Below, in pieces: positions 1 through 5,969 of a DNA stretch of 17,793 nt. Under the pieces are notes generated by a model that ran no database searches, had not been told where the DNA came from, and saw only the letters and a list, made by a program, of their open reading frames with translations. The DNA is from Candidatus Firestonebacteria bacterium RIFOXYA2_FULL_40_8 (GTDB taxonomy: Bacteria; Oederibacteriota; D2-FULL-39-29). The stretch spans positions 25,631-43,423 of the forward strand of contig MFGS01000180.1 of NCBI GenBank assembly GCA_001778355.1, written 5' to 3'. Every line of letters starts with the position of its first letter. The stretch's first letter is position 1. The translations under genes and the position numbers were made by a program.

Positions 1-14
1 CACCTTCTTTTAAT

Positions 15-380
15 CTACTCGCTACTTTTTTTTAGGTACACAATAAAAGCCCCGACCATTCTGCCTATTTTCAGGCAGGTTTCATTTAGTACTTCATATT
101 CCGGCTCGCTGACATAATTTTGATCCAATGCTACAATCAGCTGCACCCTTGTTTCACCGCAGGAGCCTTTGGCTATTGAGAGAAATCGTGCGAACTCTAC
201 ACGTGACTTTCTCTCAAAACCTTCTGCGATATTAGATATTATTGAAACTACCGACCGCCGTATCTGGTCTTTAAGAGAATAATCTTTGCTAAACTCTCCG
301 TTTTTAGTAATTCTATATATTTCTTTCGCCAGTTTTCTTGACTCTTGAAATATCTCAAGTTCTTCAACAGTTTTTGCCAT
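15..380 (-). CDS. Four-helix bundle protein (23S rRNA intervening-sequence protein family)
   Basis: The 121-aa product has the hallmark of the small four-helix-bundle family first described from 23S rRNA intervening sequences: residues about 42-70 contain RRSVVSIISNIAEGFERKS followed by EFARFLSIAKGS, the usual S-N-I-A-E-G and R-F-L-x-I-A-x-G-S signature. The biochemical role of the family is unknown; it forms pentamers of four-helix bundles in solved structures. The ATG at 380-378 has a good ribosome-binding site (AGGGAG) just upstream. The last codons and the stop lie inside a 14-base stretch (15-28) that recurs at 585-598, so the C-terminal residues KKSSE come from a 7-base repeat family. 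There is no rRNA gene here, so this is one of the many free-standing chromosomal copies. Family call is confident; function is not known. Confidence 0.9.
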   Translation of the reverse strand: MAKTVEELEIFQESRKLAKEIYRITKNGEFSKDYSLKDQIRRSVVSIISNIAEGFERKSRVEFARFLSIAKGSCGETRVQLIVALDQNYVSEPEYEVLNETCLKIGRMVGAFIVYLKKSSE

Positions 381-395
381 CTCTCCCTATCCTTT

Positions 396-413
396 AACGT
401 CACCCCTGACGTT
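396..413. repeat. Perfect 7-bp hairpin upstream of the four-helix-bundle gene
   Basis: AACGTCA (396-402) and TGACGTT (407-413) are exact reverse complements separated by CCCC. The hairpin lies 15 bases upstream of the start codon of the four-helix-bundle gene, immediately before its ribosome-binding site. It could be an operator-like palindrome or an RNA stem in the leader. No T-run follows on either side, so it does not look like an intrinsic terminator. Confidence 0.5.
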
Positions 414-422
414 GTAAATAAC

Positions 423-450
423 GTTACGAGTATCGAGTCACGAGTTACGA
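423..450 (+). repeat. 7-bp tandem repeat array, four units, forward orientation
   Basis: Four consecutive 7-mers read GTTACGA, GTATCGA, GTCACGA and GTTACGA (consensus GTNNCGA). This is the reverse complement of the unit in the arrays at 561-595 and 611-638. Bases 440-449 can pair with 562-571 without mismatch, so the stretch between the arrays could be extruded or transcribed as a large stem-loop. Confidence 0.7.
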
Positions 451-560
451 GTGCGAAAAGCGTATAATGAGGTATTATTATATCAAACTCATTTTTGCGG
501 CGGCTATCGCCTGCAAACATCACCCGGCATCAGCCGATATTATTATCTTCAAGCTTTTGC

Positions 561-638
561 CCGTAACTCGTAACCCGCTACTCGCTACTCGCTACTTTCT
601 TTCAACTAACTCGCCACCCGTAACCCGCTACCCGCTAC
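561..638 (-). repeat. 7-bp tandem repeat arrays (consensus YCGYWAC on the plus strand)
   Basis: Five exact-register units fill 561-595 (CCGTAAC, TCGTAAC, CCGCTAC, TCGCTAC, TCGCTAC). After a 15-base interruption four more fill 611-638 (TCGCCAC, CCGTAAC, CCGCTAC, CCGCTAC). The last unit overlaps the stop codon of the CsgG-like gene. The same motif ends the four-helix-bundle gene at 15-28. The gap 381-634 has no other gene; between the arrays it holds only two small GC hairpins (near 499-511 and 525-535). Confidence 0.75.
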
Positions 639-1543
639 CGCTCTTCCTTCACATAGTCTTCTTTCGTAACACCCTTCGCGTCCGTTTCTGCTATCGAATA
701 TTTCTCTTCTACTTTAACTATTCTGCCGGTACCAAGCTTGGTATCCGATGAGCCAAGAGATATGCCTGTTTCCGGGTCTATAAGATCTTCACCTTTTCTG
801 AAAATACCGAAATTTCTTCCTTCTTTTTCTTCATCTTTCTTTCCTGAGTTAAGCCACATTTTTTTCCCTTCGACTTTCATTATCCTTGCGGACCAGGGGA
901 AATTCTCCGCCATCTCTATAAGAGGTCTGGAAACGCTTTCTATGGTTTTTCTTACTGCTTTACCGATGACTGTATCATCAAAACCGTCTTTACCAAAATC
1001 CACCGACGGCGCTATGCTCAAATCAACGGAAACACCGGTGCTGGACTCTTCACCCTCGCCTTTTTCTGCTTTAAGAATCTCGCCGGTTGAAGTATCAATC
1101 ATTCTTATGTCACAAGCCACTTTCGCGGTATTGGTTCTGGTATCTACTCCGCCGCCGACACCGAAAAGACCGCCTAAATTTCCTACTCCGAGCTTGCTTT
1201 GTTTAATACCGAACTCAGTAATACTTCCGGTCACAATATATTGTATTCCGAGAACCTGTCCCATCTTGGCCGCAGTCTGAGCAGAAATAATACCGGTAGC
1301 GCCGATCTGTTGTTCTTTCATCACTTTTTCAAGCGCTTCTCTCTCTATAACGGAATATTTACCGGATTTTGTAAGAGCTGTAACCAGCATGTCTGTCATT
1401 CCTTTCCCGGGATTATGCCACCCGCCGTGCTGTCCCTGGGCTTTATCTTCAAAATCCATTACCGCTATTCTTTTCTTGTTACCCGCCAGAGCAGGTGATA
1501 CTGCTACTGCCAACGCTATCAAAACCATTACCAACTTCTTCAT
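635..1543 (-). CDS. CsgG/HfaB-like envelope protein with FlgT-like C-terminal domain
   Basis: A 302-aa exported protein. Residues 1-21 form a signal peptide ending SPALA, with no lipobox Cys, unlike the E. coli curli secretion lipoprotein CsgG. Residues about 24-200 match the CsgG-type fold: an IAVMDFED strand, then MTDMLVTALTKSGKYSVIER, the Q-x-G-A-T-G-x-I segment, and GIQYIVTGSITEFG. The remainder (about 215-290), with FGIFRKGEDLIDPETG and GTGRIVKVEEKYSIAE, looks like the C-terminal domain of the flagellar FlgT family. Known relatives act in the periplasm or at the outer membrane as secretion or assembly factors. No curli-like subunit or flagellar gene lies nearby. The ATG has a strong AAAGGGGG ribosome-binding site. 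The CsgG domain is confident; the FlgT-like assignment is moderate and the role unknown. Confidence 0.8.
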   Translation of the reverse strand: MKKLVMVLIALAVAVSPALAGNKKRIAVMDFEDKAQGQHGGWHNPGKGMTDMLVTALTKSGKYSVIEREALEKVMKEQQIGATGIISAQTAAKMGQVLGIQYIVTGSITEFGIKQSKLGVGNLGGLFGVGGGVDTRTNTAKVACDIRMIDTSTGEILKAEKGEGEESSTGVSVDLSIAPSVDFGKDGFDDTVIGKAVRKTIESVSRPLIEMAENFPWSARIMKVEGKKMWLNSGKKDEEKEGRNFGIFRKGEDLIDPETGISLGSSDTKLGTGRIVKVEEKYSIAETDAKGVTKEDYVKEER

Positions 1544-1560
1544 AAAACCCCCTTTAAAAT

Positions 1561-1739
1561 CAAATTCGAAGCACTAAATTCTAAACTCGAAACAAAACCA
1601 AAAAATACCAAATTCCAAACAAAAAGACTAATTCAACTACTTTTTTTCTCTTTTTCTTTTTCGAATTTGTTTCTAACTCGACTTACCTTAATATAATAGA
1701 TATAGTCGTCCGCCAGTCTCTTTGGAGGATCGAATTTGT
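1561..1739. repeat. Dispersed TCGAATTTG copies bounding a 69-base unit
   Basis: TCGAATTTGT occurs twice in direct orientation, at 1661-1670 and 1730-1739, exactly 69 bases apart. CAAATTCGAA at 1561-1570 is an inverted copy of 1660-1669. Read on the minus strand, the 69-base unit is open and in the frame of the upstream release-factor-like gene (see findings). The rest of the gap 1544-1743 is A-rich low-complexity sequence upstream of the CsgG-like gene; I see no confident promoter in it. Confidence 0.55.
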
Positions 1740-1743
1740 ATTT

Positions 1744-2157
1744 TTAGTAATTAATTTTCTCCGACCTTAAACTCTTTTTATCGGAGTTAAATTTCTTGTC
1801 GTGTAAGATGTTTTCCTTGGCTCTTCTGTTCCTTCTTTTCTTTTGTTTTTTTATTTTATACGCCAGTTTGGACTCTGCAGAAAGTTTTCCCAGTATCTTG
1901 GCTTCTATTTTACCTACAAGTATCTTCCTGGCAAAATACCTGTTCTTCGCTTGAGACCTCTCTTTCTGGCATTTTACTTCGATACCCGTAGGTAAATGCT
2001 TTAAATAAACACAAGTCTCTACTTTGTTTACATTCTGCCCGCCCGGCCCGCCGGAACGGAGGAACTTCTCAACAATTTCGCTCTCTTTGATACCAAACTT
2101 AGCCATACTGGCTTCCAGAGAGGTTCTCTTTTCTATACTTACGCCAAAATCACTCAT
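1744..2157 (-). CDS. Peptide chain release factor-like protein (stand-alone GGQ domain)
   Basis: The 137-aa product is a short member of the RF-1/ArfB-like superfamily. Residues 35-44 read SGGPGGQNVN; the GGQ at 39-41 is the catalytic motif that triggers peptidyl-tRNA hydrolysis in the ribosomal peptidyl-transferase centre. HLPTGIEVKCQKERSQAKNR follows as in the family, and a very basic tail (KKQKKRRNRRAKE, about residues 104-116) resembles the mRNA-channel tail of ArfB-type rescue factors. No codon-recognition domain is present, so a ribosome-rescue role is more likely than normal termination. The ATG at 2157 has only a weak GGAAAA ribosome-binding site. The frame stays open for 36 codons after the TAA stop. 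Rescue function is inferred from domain architecture. Confidence 0.85.
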   Translation of the reverse strand: MSDFGVSIEKRTSLEASMAKFGIKESEIVEKFLRSGGPGGQNVNKVETCVYLKHLPTGIEVKCQKERSQAKNRYFARKILVGKIEAKILGKLSAESKLAYKIKKQKKRRNRRAKENILHDKKFNSDKKSLRSEKINY

Positions 2158-2235
2158 TTTTTCCGATGTTCTTTAACCTTAAATACGTTTGTATATTATA
2201 CAAGAATGGTAAATTTTTTGCCAGTATAACTTTAG

Positions 2236-2307
2236 ACCCGAAATCCGAAGTAGAAAGTGTACCGTTATTGACATTAAGAATATTAATATTTCAGTGGGAT
2301 TTCGGGT
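2236..2307. repeat. 11-bp inverted repeat in the gap after the amidotransferase gene
   Basis: ACCCGAAATCC (2236-2246) and GGATTTCGGGT (2297-2307) are perfect reverse complements with a 50-base loop. The loop contains a 12-base palindrome, AATATTAATATT (2279-2290). No T-tract follows the stem on the minus strand, so a terminator is possible but not shown. The gap 2158-2417 contains no gene or RNA that I can support. Confidence 0.5.
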
Positions 2308-2417
2308 TCGATTCCGCTGATTAAGAAACAACCATATATGTTTTTCTATGCTTTAATTTGCATATTCCTATTTCGTTTTTAGGGTTAGACAAGATACACA
2401 GACAAAGTAAAAGGATT

Positions 2418-3104
2418 TTACAACGTTTTTAAGAAATTTGAATATATCACGTGGGCGCGACGCTCGTATTCTACTTTGTTTTTATAGGATTCTAATATTA
2501 TCTTGGAACGCTCTTCTGCCAGCAATTCGTTTTTAAGCCAGCTTTCAATCATCTGAGGGGTGGCCTCTATATGGAACTGAAAACCATAGGCGTTTTCACC
2601 GTACTTAAAAGCCTGGTTTATTCCGTTATCAGAAACCGAGAGCAGTGTGCTTTTTTTCGGAAGCTCAAACATATCTTCATGCCACTGGAAAACATTGAAT
2701 TTTTGTCTGGTATTTTTAAATATGGGATCCCCTTCCCCTTCTTTTGTAAGGTCTATCTCATACCATCCGATTTCTTTCATCGGAGCTTTTTTTATCTTAG
2801 CTCCGAGCGCCTTTGCCAGAAGCTGGGCTCCGAGACAAACACCGAGAAAAGGTATCTTCTCCTTTAGAATTTCTTTTATAAATATATTTTCTTCTTTTAA
2901 AAAATAATACTTTTCTTCTTCGTAAACATTCATCGGGCCGCCCATCACTATTACGGCTTTATACTCTTTAACGTCTTCAGGAAAAGACTCCCCTTTTGCC
3001 AGTTCAAGAATTATCGGCACAAAACCTCTGCCTTTAAAAAAAGTCTCAAGCGTCCCTGCTCCTTCATTTTCAACATGTTTGACTATCAAAATCTTATTAT
3101 ACAT
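2418..3104 (-). CDS. Class I glutamine amidotransferase (GMP synthase GATase-like)
   Basis: The 228-aa product has the complete class I glutaminase triad: the nucleophile Cys90 in GVCLGAQLLAKALG, and His178/Glu180 in YGFQFHIEAT. VIVMGGPMNVYEE (about 52-64) matches the usual oxyanion region, and NVFQWHEDMF (about 137-146) is typical of the stand-alone GuaA-N-like subgroup. No synthase domain is fused and no obvious partner lies adjacent. Such proteins hydrolyse glutamine to deliver ammonia or act on gamma-glutamyl bonds; the true substrate cannot be read from sequence. A TATAAT box sits 46 bases upstream of the ATG, so the gene is probably transcribed from its own promoter rather than from the redox operon. 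The family is confident; the specific role is open. Confidence 0.85.
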   Translation of the reverse strand: MYNKILIVKHVENEGAGTLETFFKGRGFVPIILELAKGESFPEDVKEYKAVIVMGGPMNVYEEEKYYFLKEENIFIKEILKEKIPFLGVCLGAQLLAKALGAKIKKAPMKEIGWYEIDLTKEGEGDPIFKNTRQKFNVFQWHEDMFELPKKSTLLSVSDNGINQAFKYGENAYGFQFHIEATPQMIESWLKNELLAEERSKIILESYKNKVEYERRAHVIYSNFLKTL

Positions 3105-3150
3105 TGTTTGTGTTTGCCCTTTCCGGTTTTTCTAAATATGACTGTTTTAC

Positions 3151-3156
3151 ATTATA
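3151..3156 (-). promoter_or_regulatory. Candidate -10 box for the amidotransferase gene
   Basis: On the minus strand these bases read TATAAT, the exact sigma-70 -10 consensus, in the 94-base gap before the amidotransferase start. No good -35 lies at 16-18 bases: TTGAAC (3170-3175) is only 13 bases away. The call rests on the -10 match and its position. Confidence 0.4.
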
Positions 3157-3198
3157 CCTTATTTTACGGGTTCAAAATAACAAAAAAGCATCGGTTTT

Positions 3199-3804
3199 TT
3201 AGAAATATAGAACAGTCCCATAAACAATAAAATAGATCCCGACAAGAATTGATATTATTCTTGCCAGAGATCTTATTTTACCGGTCTTGCCAAGCAGGGA
3301 AAATATTGAAAGCGGCAGGAGAAAAAGAGATGTGGAAAGAAAAAACCCTGTCATAAAAACAAAGGAAGAAAAAATGCTGCCATTGGAGATTATCTGCGTT
3401 AACCCTGCGGCAAACGGCGGACAGATATTAACTCCCATTAGAACTCCGCTGAAGAACGGCGCGCGGGGAAAAACGGAACTTTTCCCGGCAAAAGCGCATA
3501 ATTTTGCTTCCGGGAATTGTTTAACTAAACCGTAGAGAAGAAGAATGACCCCTGAAATTATCAAAAGTAAATACGGCATTTTTGAGCCCGGGGCTATTAC
3601 GGCTTTTCCGATAATACCAAATAACAGGCCGATCGCCGTGTAAGCAACAAACCTTCCCGCGAGAAATTCTACAAGAGGTCTTAAGGATTTTTTATAGTTT
3701 TCGCCTTCGGAAACCAGATAAGGCAAAAGTACCGGCACGCAGGTAACCACACATCCTGCCCCCGTAGCCAGCCCTGTTAATATTCCGCTTAAGAATGCAT
3801 CCAT
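3199..3804 (-). CDS. CcdA/DsbD-like polytopic membrane protein
   Basis: About 201 aa and strongly hydrophobic, with roughly six membrane spans. The first span carries GAGCVVTCVPVLLPYL (Cys18, Cys22), and a later span carries MGVNICPPFAAG (Cys128). Paired Cys-Pro-rich helices of this type are seen in the DsbD/CcdA/UreH-like superfamily, whose characterised members move thiol reducing equivalents across the inner membrane to periplasmic acceptors. A separate Cys103 sits in a loop. It is the last gene of the long operon, following the second membrane polyferredoxin. I use the ATG at 3804; a TTG at 3810 would overlap the preceding stop (TTGA) and sits closer to the AAGGA ribosome-binding site, so the start is uncertain by two codons. 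No thioredoxin-like partner is encoded nearby. A TauE/SafE-type exporter annotation is an alternative. Confidence 0.75.
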   Translation of the reverse strand: MDAFLSGILTGLATGAGCVVTCVPVLLPYLVSEGENYKKSLRPLVEFLAGRFVAYTAIGLLFGIIGKAVIAPGSKMPYLLLIISGVILLLYGLVKQFPEAKLCAFAGKSSVFPRAPFFSGVLMGVNICPPFAAGLTQIISNGSIFSSFVFMTGFFLSTSLFLLPLSIFSLLGKTGKIRSLARIISILVGIYFIVYGTVLYF

Positions 3805-3806
3805 GA

Positions 3807-4793
3807 TCAAAAGATCCTTTTACCGAAAAATTTAACTTTTACGGCTTTTTCCGGGCAGGATTCAACACATTTAAAACAATTTATACAGTTAGGATGGTCC
3901 ACCGTCTCCCTCTTTTTCTCATTATAGACGAACGCAGTATCCATCGTGCAGTTATTCGCGCAGACTCCGCATCTGTTGCACTTTAAGAGGTCTTTCTTTT
4001 TGGCAAGCACTTTTCCGGTATTGAAAAAGGAAAGCATTATCCCGTTCGGACAGATCCTGCACCAAAACCTGTTCACAAAAAGACTTCCCGCAACCACGGC
4101 GGTTAAGAGAAGACAGATTATAAAGAAATATACAAATACCGGACGGAAGAGATCAAGCGTGACCGGATAGCCGGTAAGTAAAGCAGAAATAACCCTCGCA
4201 GGACAGACCTGACAGCCCGCAAGATAAAGGCCGTCCCTGATCTCCCACGGCAGGGATTTTATTGTTACCGCAAAGGAGAGAGCAGGTACAATTGCAAAGA
4301 AAAACACCATAGCGGAATATTTCGCTATTTTCGCCGCTTTTTCCGGAATTTTAAGCGACCTTATACCCGTTTTTTTTCTTATTCTCTGGAGAATATCCTG
4401 AATAAATCCGATGGGACAGATCCAGCCGCAGGTGAACCTGCCGAAAATTATGGCAAGCCCGAGAAATAAAAGAAGGTACGGCCCCCACATTCTTATCCCG
4501 TCTTTCCAGCTTATAGATTCCTGGATAAGATGGTAGGAGCAAGCCCGAAAAAGCCCTGTTCCTCTCGCATATCTGCAGCTTTTAAACTCCAGATAAAGAT
4601 TATACGGATTGTTATAGGGAGCCACATTTTTTGTGAACGTGGCGCTTTTGAACTCCTGCGGAGCCTGACTCACCGCAAAAGCCGGGGAAAGATACGCTTT
4701 TCTTCCGTCAAAGATCAACCAGCCGCCATAAAGTATAAAAATTGCGGCAACAAATTGCATAAGAGTTCTAAGAAAAGAAATTCTTATTTTCAT
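3807..4793 (-). CDS. NapH/NosR-like membrane polyferredoxin, copy 2
   Basis: The 328-aa product has four predicted membrane helices (about 8-28, 102-120, 160-180, 218-238) and a C-terminal di-cluster ferredoxin domain: CNRCGVCANNC (Cys272/275/278/282) and CINCFKCVESCP (Cys303/306/309/313), enough for two [4Fe-4S] clusters. CGWICPIGF (122-130) and CRICPNG (245-251) are the CxxxCP/CxxCP motifs of the NapH/NosR/RdxA group and would face the cytoplasm. CQVCP (194-198) and a C-x11-C pair (Cys73, Cys85) would face the periplasm. Known relatives pass electrons from quinol or flavin domains towards reductases. It is clearly paralogous to the protein at 7998-8996, sharing all the Cys motifs and blocks such as SALxTGxPVTL. 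One base separates it from the ferredoxin gene. A redox relay is a confident general call; the electron direction is not known. Confidence 0.88.
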   Translation of the reverse strand: MKIRISFLRTLMQFVAAIFILYGGWLIFDGRKAYLSPAFAVSQAPQEFKSATFTKNVAPYNNPYNLYLEFKSCRYARGTGLFRACSYHLIQESISWKDGIRMWGPYLLLFLGLAIIFGRFTCGWICPIGFIQDILQRIRKKTGIRSLKIPEKAAKIAKYSAMVFFFAIVPALSFAVTIKSLPWEIRDGLYLAGCQVCPARVISALLTGYPVTLDLFRPVFVYFFIICLLLTAVVAGSLFVNRFWCRICPNGIMLSFFNTGKVLAKKKDLLKCNRCGVCANNCTMDTAFVYNEKKRETVDHPNCINCFKCVESCPEKAVKVKFFGKRIF

Positions 4794-4794
4794 T

Positions 4795-5082
4795 CTAGGT
4801 ACCTTTCGGTTCGTAAGAAACTGCTATTGCTTTTTTTGGACAGGAAGTCCGGCAGGGTTCTTTTTCCCTGCTGCATTTGGCGCAGGTATATTTCAGCTCT
4901 TTTCTGAATTCCTCTTTTACGGCTGCCACTTTTTTGTCATCAAGTTCTATCATTATCACTGTTTCGCCAAGGATCTTTTCAGGACATTTTTCCAGGCAGA
5001 TACCGCAATTATCGCATTTAAAACCGTTAATACTTACATAGAACTTGCCGGAGTTATCTTCATAACCGTAATGAATTATCAT
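4795..5082 (-). CDS. Small 8Fe ferredoxin
   Basis: A 95-aa soluble protein with two cluster motifs: CDNCGICLEKCP (Cys23/26/29/33) and CAKCSREKEPCRTSCP (Cys67/70/77/81). The second has the longer CX2CX6CX3CP spacing. No signal peptide or membrane helix is present. I choose the ATG at 5082 because it overlaps the preceding stop as ATGA; the frame extends upstream to 5139, but that part overlaps the ATPase gene in a different frame and looks non-coding. Encoded directly after the activator ATPases and before the second membrane polyferredoxin, it is the natural candidate to carry electrons between membrane and ATPases (inference). In benzoyl-CoA reductase systems a ferredoxin donor plays that part. 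Confidence 0.85.
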   Translation of the reverse strand: MIIHYGYEDNSGKFYVSINGFKCDNCGICLEKCPEKILGETVIMIELDDKKVAAVKEEFRKELKYTCAKCSREKEPCRTSCPKKAIAVSYEPKGT

Positions 5083-5969
5083 TTTCCCTTCTCGAATAAT
5101 TCTTTTGCATAAATTGCCGCGCCAATGGCACCCGCACACATAGGATCTTTCCCGTTTTCTTCAAAAGGCGGAGGCAGCAGCCTTTTAAAACCTATGAGCT
5201 TTTCTATCCTTGAAACCACTCCATTATTTCTGGACTGGCCGCCGGTAACTACAAAATCCTTCTCGAGTCCGACTTTTCTAAGCAAACTCTGCATTCTTTG
5301 CGCCATCGCCAGGGAATAAGCCGCCAATACTTTTTCCTTCGTCCATCCCTTCCTTAGAAGCGAGAGCGCTTCTGATTTTGCAAAGATAACACAGGTGCAG
5401 TTAACAGGGGTCGGATCTTCCAAAACGGTAAGGGAAATATCCCCTAGTTCTTCAATAGGAAGCGACAGAAGGTCGGCGATAACTTCCATACCCCTGCCCG
5501 TGCCTGCCGCGCATTTATCATTCATAAGAAATGAAAGGGTATTTCCTTTTTCATCTATCTTTATAGCTTTAATGTCCTGGCCGCCTACATCCAAAACCGT
5601 TTTCACGGTCGGACCCCAGATATAGTTAGCGCCTCTTGCATGACAGGAGATCTCCGTAATTGTTTTTTTTGCCATAGGTACGTTAACCCTGCCGTAACCC
5701 GTACCGACAAGATAATTTATATCTTCAGCTTTTATCCCCGAGCCTTGAAGCGCAAAATCAAGAACTCTTCTGGCAGAATCCGGACTATCGGCACCCGTTC
5801 TCATAATACCGCGGAGGAATATTTTACCGTCCAGCATGACAATACATTTAGAGCCAATAGAGCCGATGTCTATACCTGCAGATATAACTTTGGCAATTTT
5901 TGCGTCAAGACCCGAGATCGTTTGTCTTATCTCTTTCCATCTCCAGAACTCTTTTTTTTCTTCGCTCAC
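5079..5969 (-). CDS. BcrD/HgdC-like activator ATPase (ASKHA fold, [4Fe-4S])
   Basis: About 296 aa, of the BadF/BadG/BcrA/BcrD ATPase family that couples ATP hydrolysis to low-potential electron transfer. Visible motifs are AGIDIGS (31-37, phosphate-binding), DVGGQD (127-132), NDKCAAGTGRG with the cluster Cys153, NCTCVIFAKSE with Cys191/Cys193, and VVTGGQSRNNG (240-250, adenosine site). GTGYGRVNVP and EISCHARGA are typical of BcrD/BzdQ-like subunits. The usual F-A-E-S-E reads F-A-K-S-E here. A GTG start at 5969 is chosen: it overlaps the previous stop as GTGA and has GGAG seven bases upstream, whereas the GTG at 5975 lies too close to that site. Together with the ATPase encoded just upstream it probably forms a heterodimer bridging one [4Fe-4S] cluster (inference from BcrA/BcrD). 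Confidence 0.88.
   Translation of the reverse strand: MSEEKKEFWRWKEIRQTISGLDAKIAKVISAGIDIGSIGSKCIVMLDGKIFLRGIMRTGADSPDSARRVLDFALQGSGIKAEDINYLVGTGYGRVNVPMAKKTITEISCHARGANYIWGPTVKTVLDVGGQDIKAIKIDEKGNTLSFLMNDKCAAGTGRGMEVIADLLSLPIEELGDISLTVLEDPTPVNCTCVIFAKSEALSLLRKGWTKEKVLAAYSLAMAQRMQSLLRKVGLEKDFVVTGGQSRNNGVVSRIEKLIGFKRLLPPPFEENGKDPMCAGAIGAAIYAKELFEKGK

Noticed and set aside
248..523. 91-codon minus-strand open frame overlapping the four-helix-bundle gene
   Set aside because: It lies out of frame over a well-supported family member, has no domain signal, and its first half is simply the repeat-rich gap.
423..638. Repeat arrays as a possible CRISPR
   Set aside because: Units are only 7 bases and directly tandem, with no unique spacers and no cas gene in the window.
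738..1280. 180-codon plus-strand open frame
   Set aside because: It is antisense to the CsgG-like gene, which has a signal peptide, recognisable domains and a strong ribosome-binding site.
2295..2325. GGTTCGATTCC, resembling the T-arm of a tRNA
   Set aside because: The bases around it do not pair as a T-stem (three of five positions mismatch), there is no CCA-like 3' end, and no anticodon or D-arm lies at the right distance on either strand.
3178..3205. A/T-rich mirror sequence after the CcdA-like gene as a terminator
   Set aside because: The A6/T6 arms could pair, but the inner CCGATGC has no complementary GC pairs, so the stem is too weak to call.
5083..5139. Longer start for the small ferredoxin
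   Set aside because: The extra 19 codons overlap the ATPase gene in another frame; the ATG at 5082 forms an ATGA overlap and begins a normal ferredoxin.
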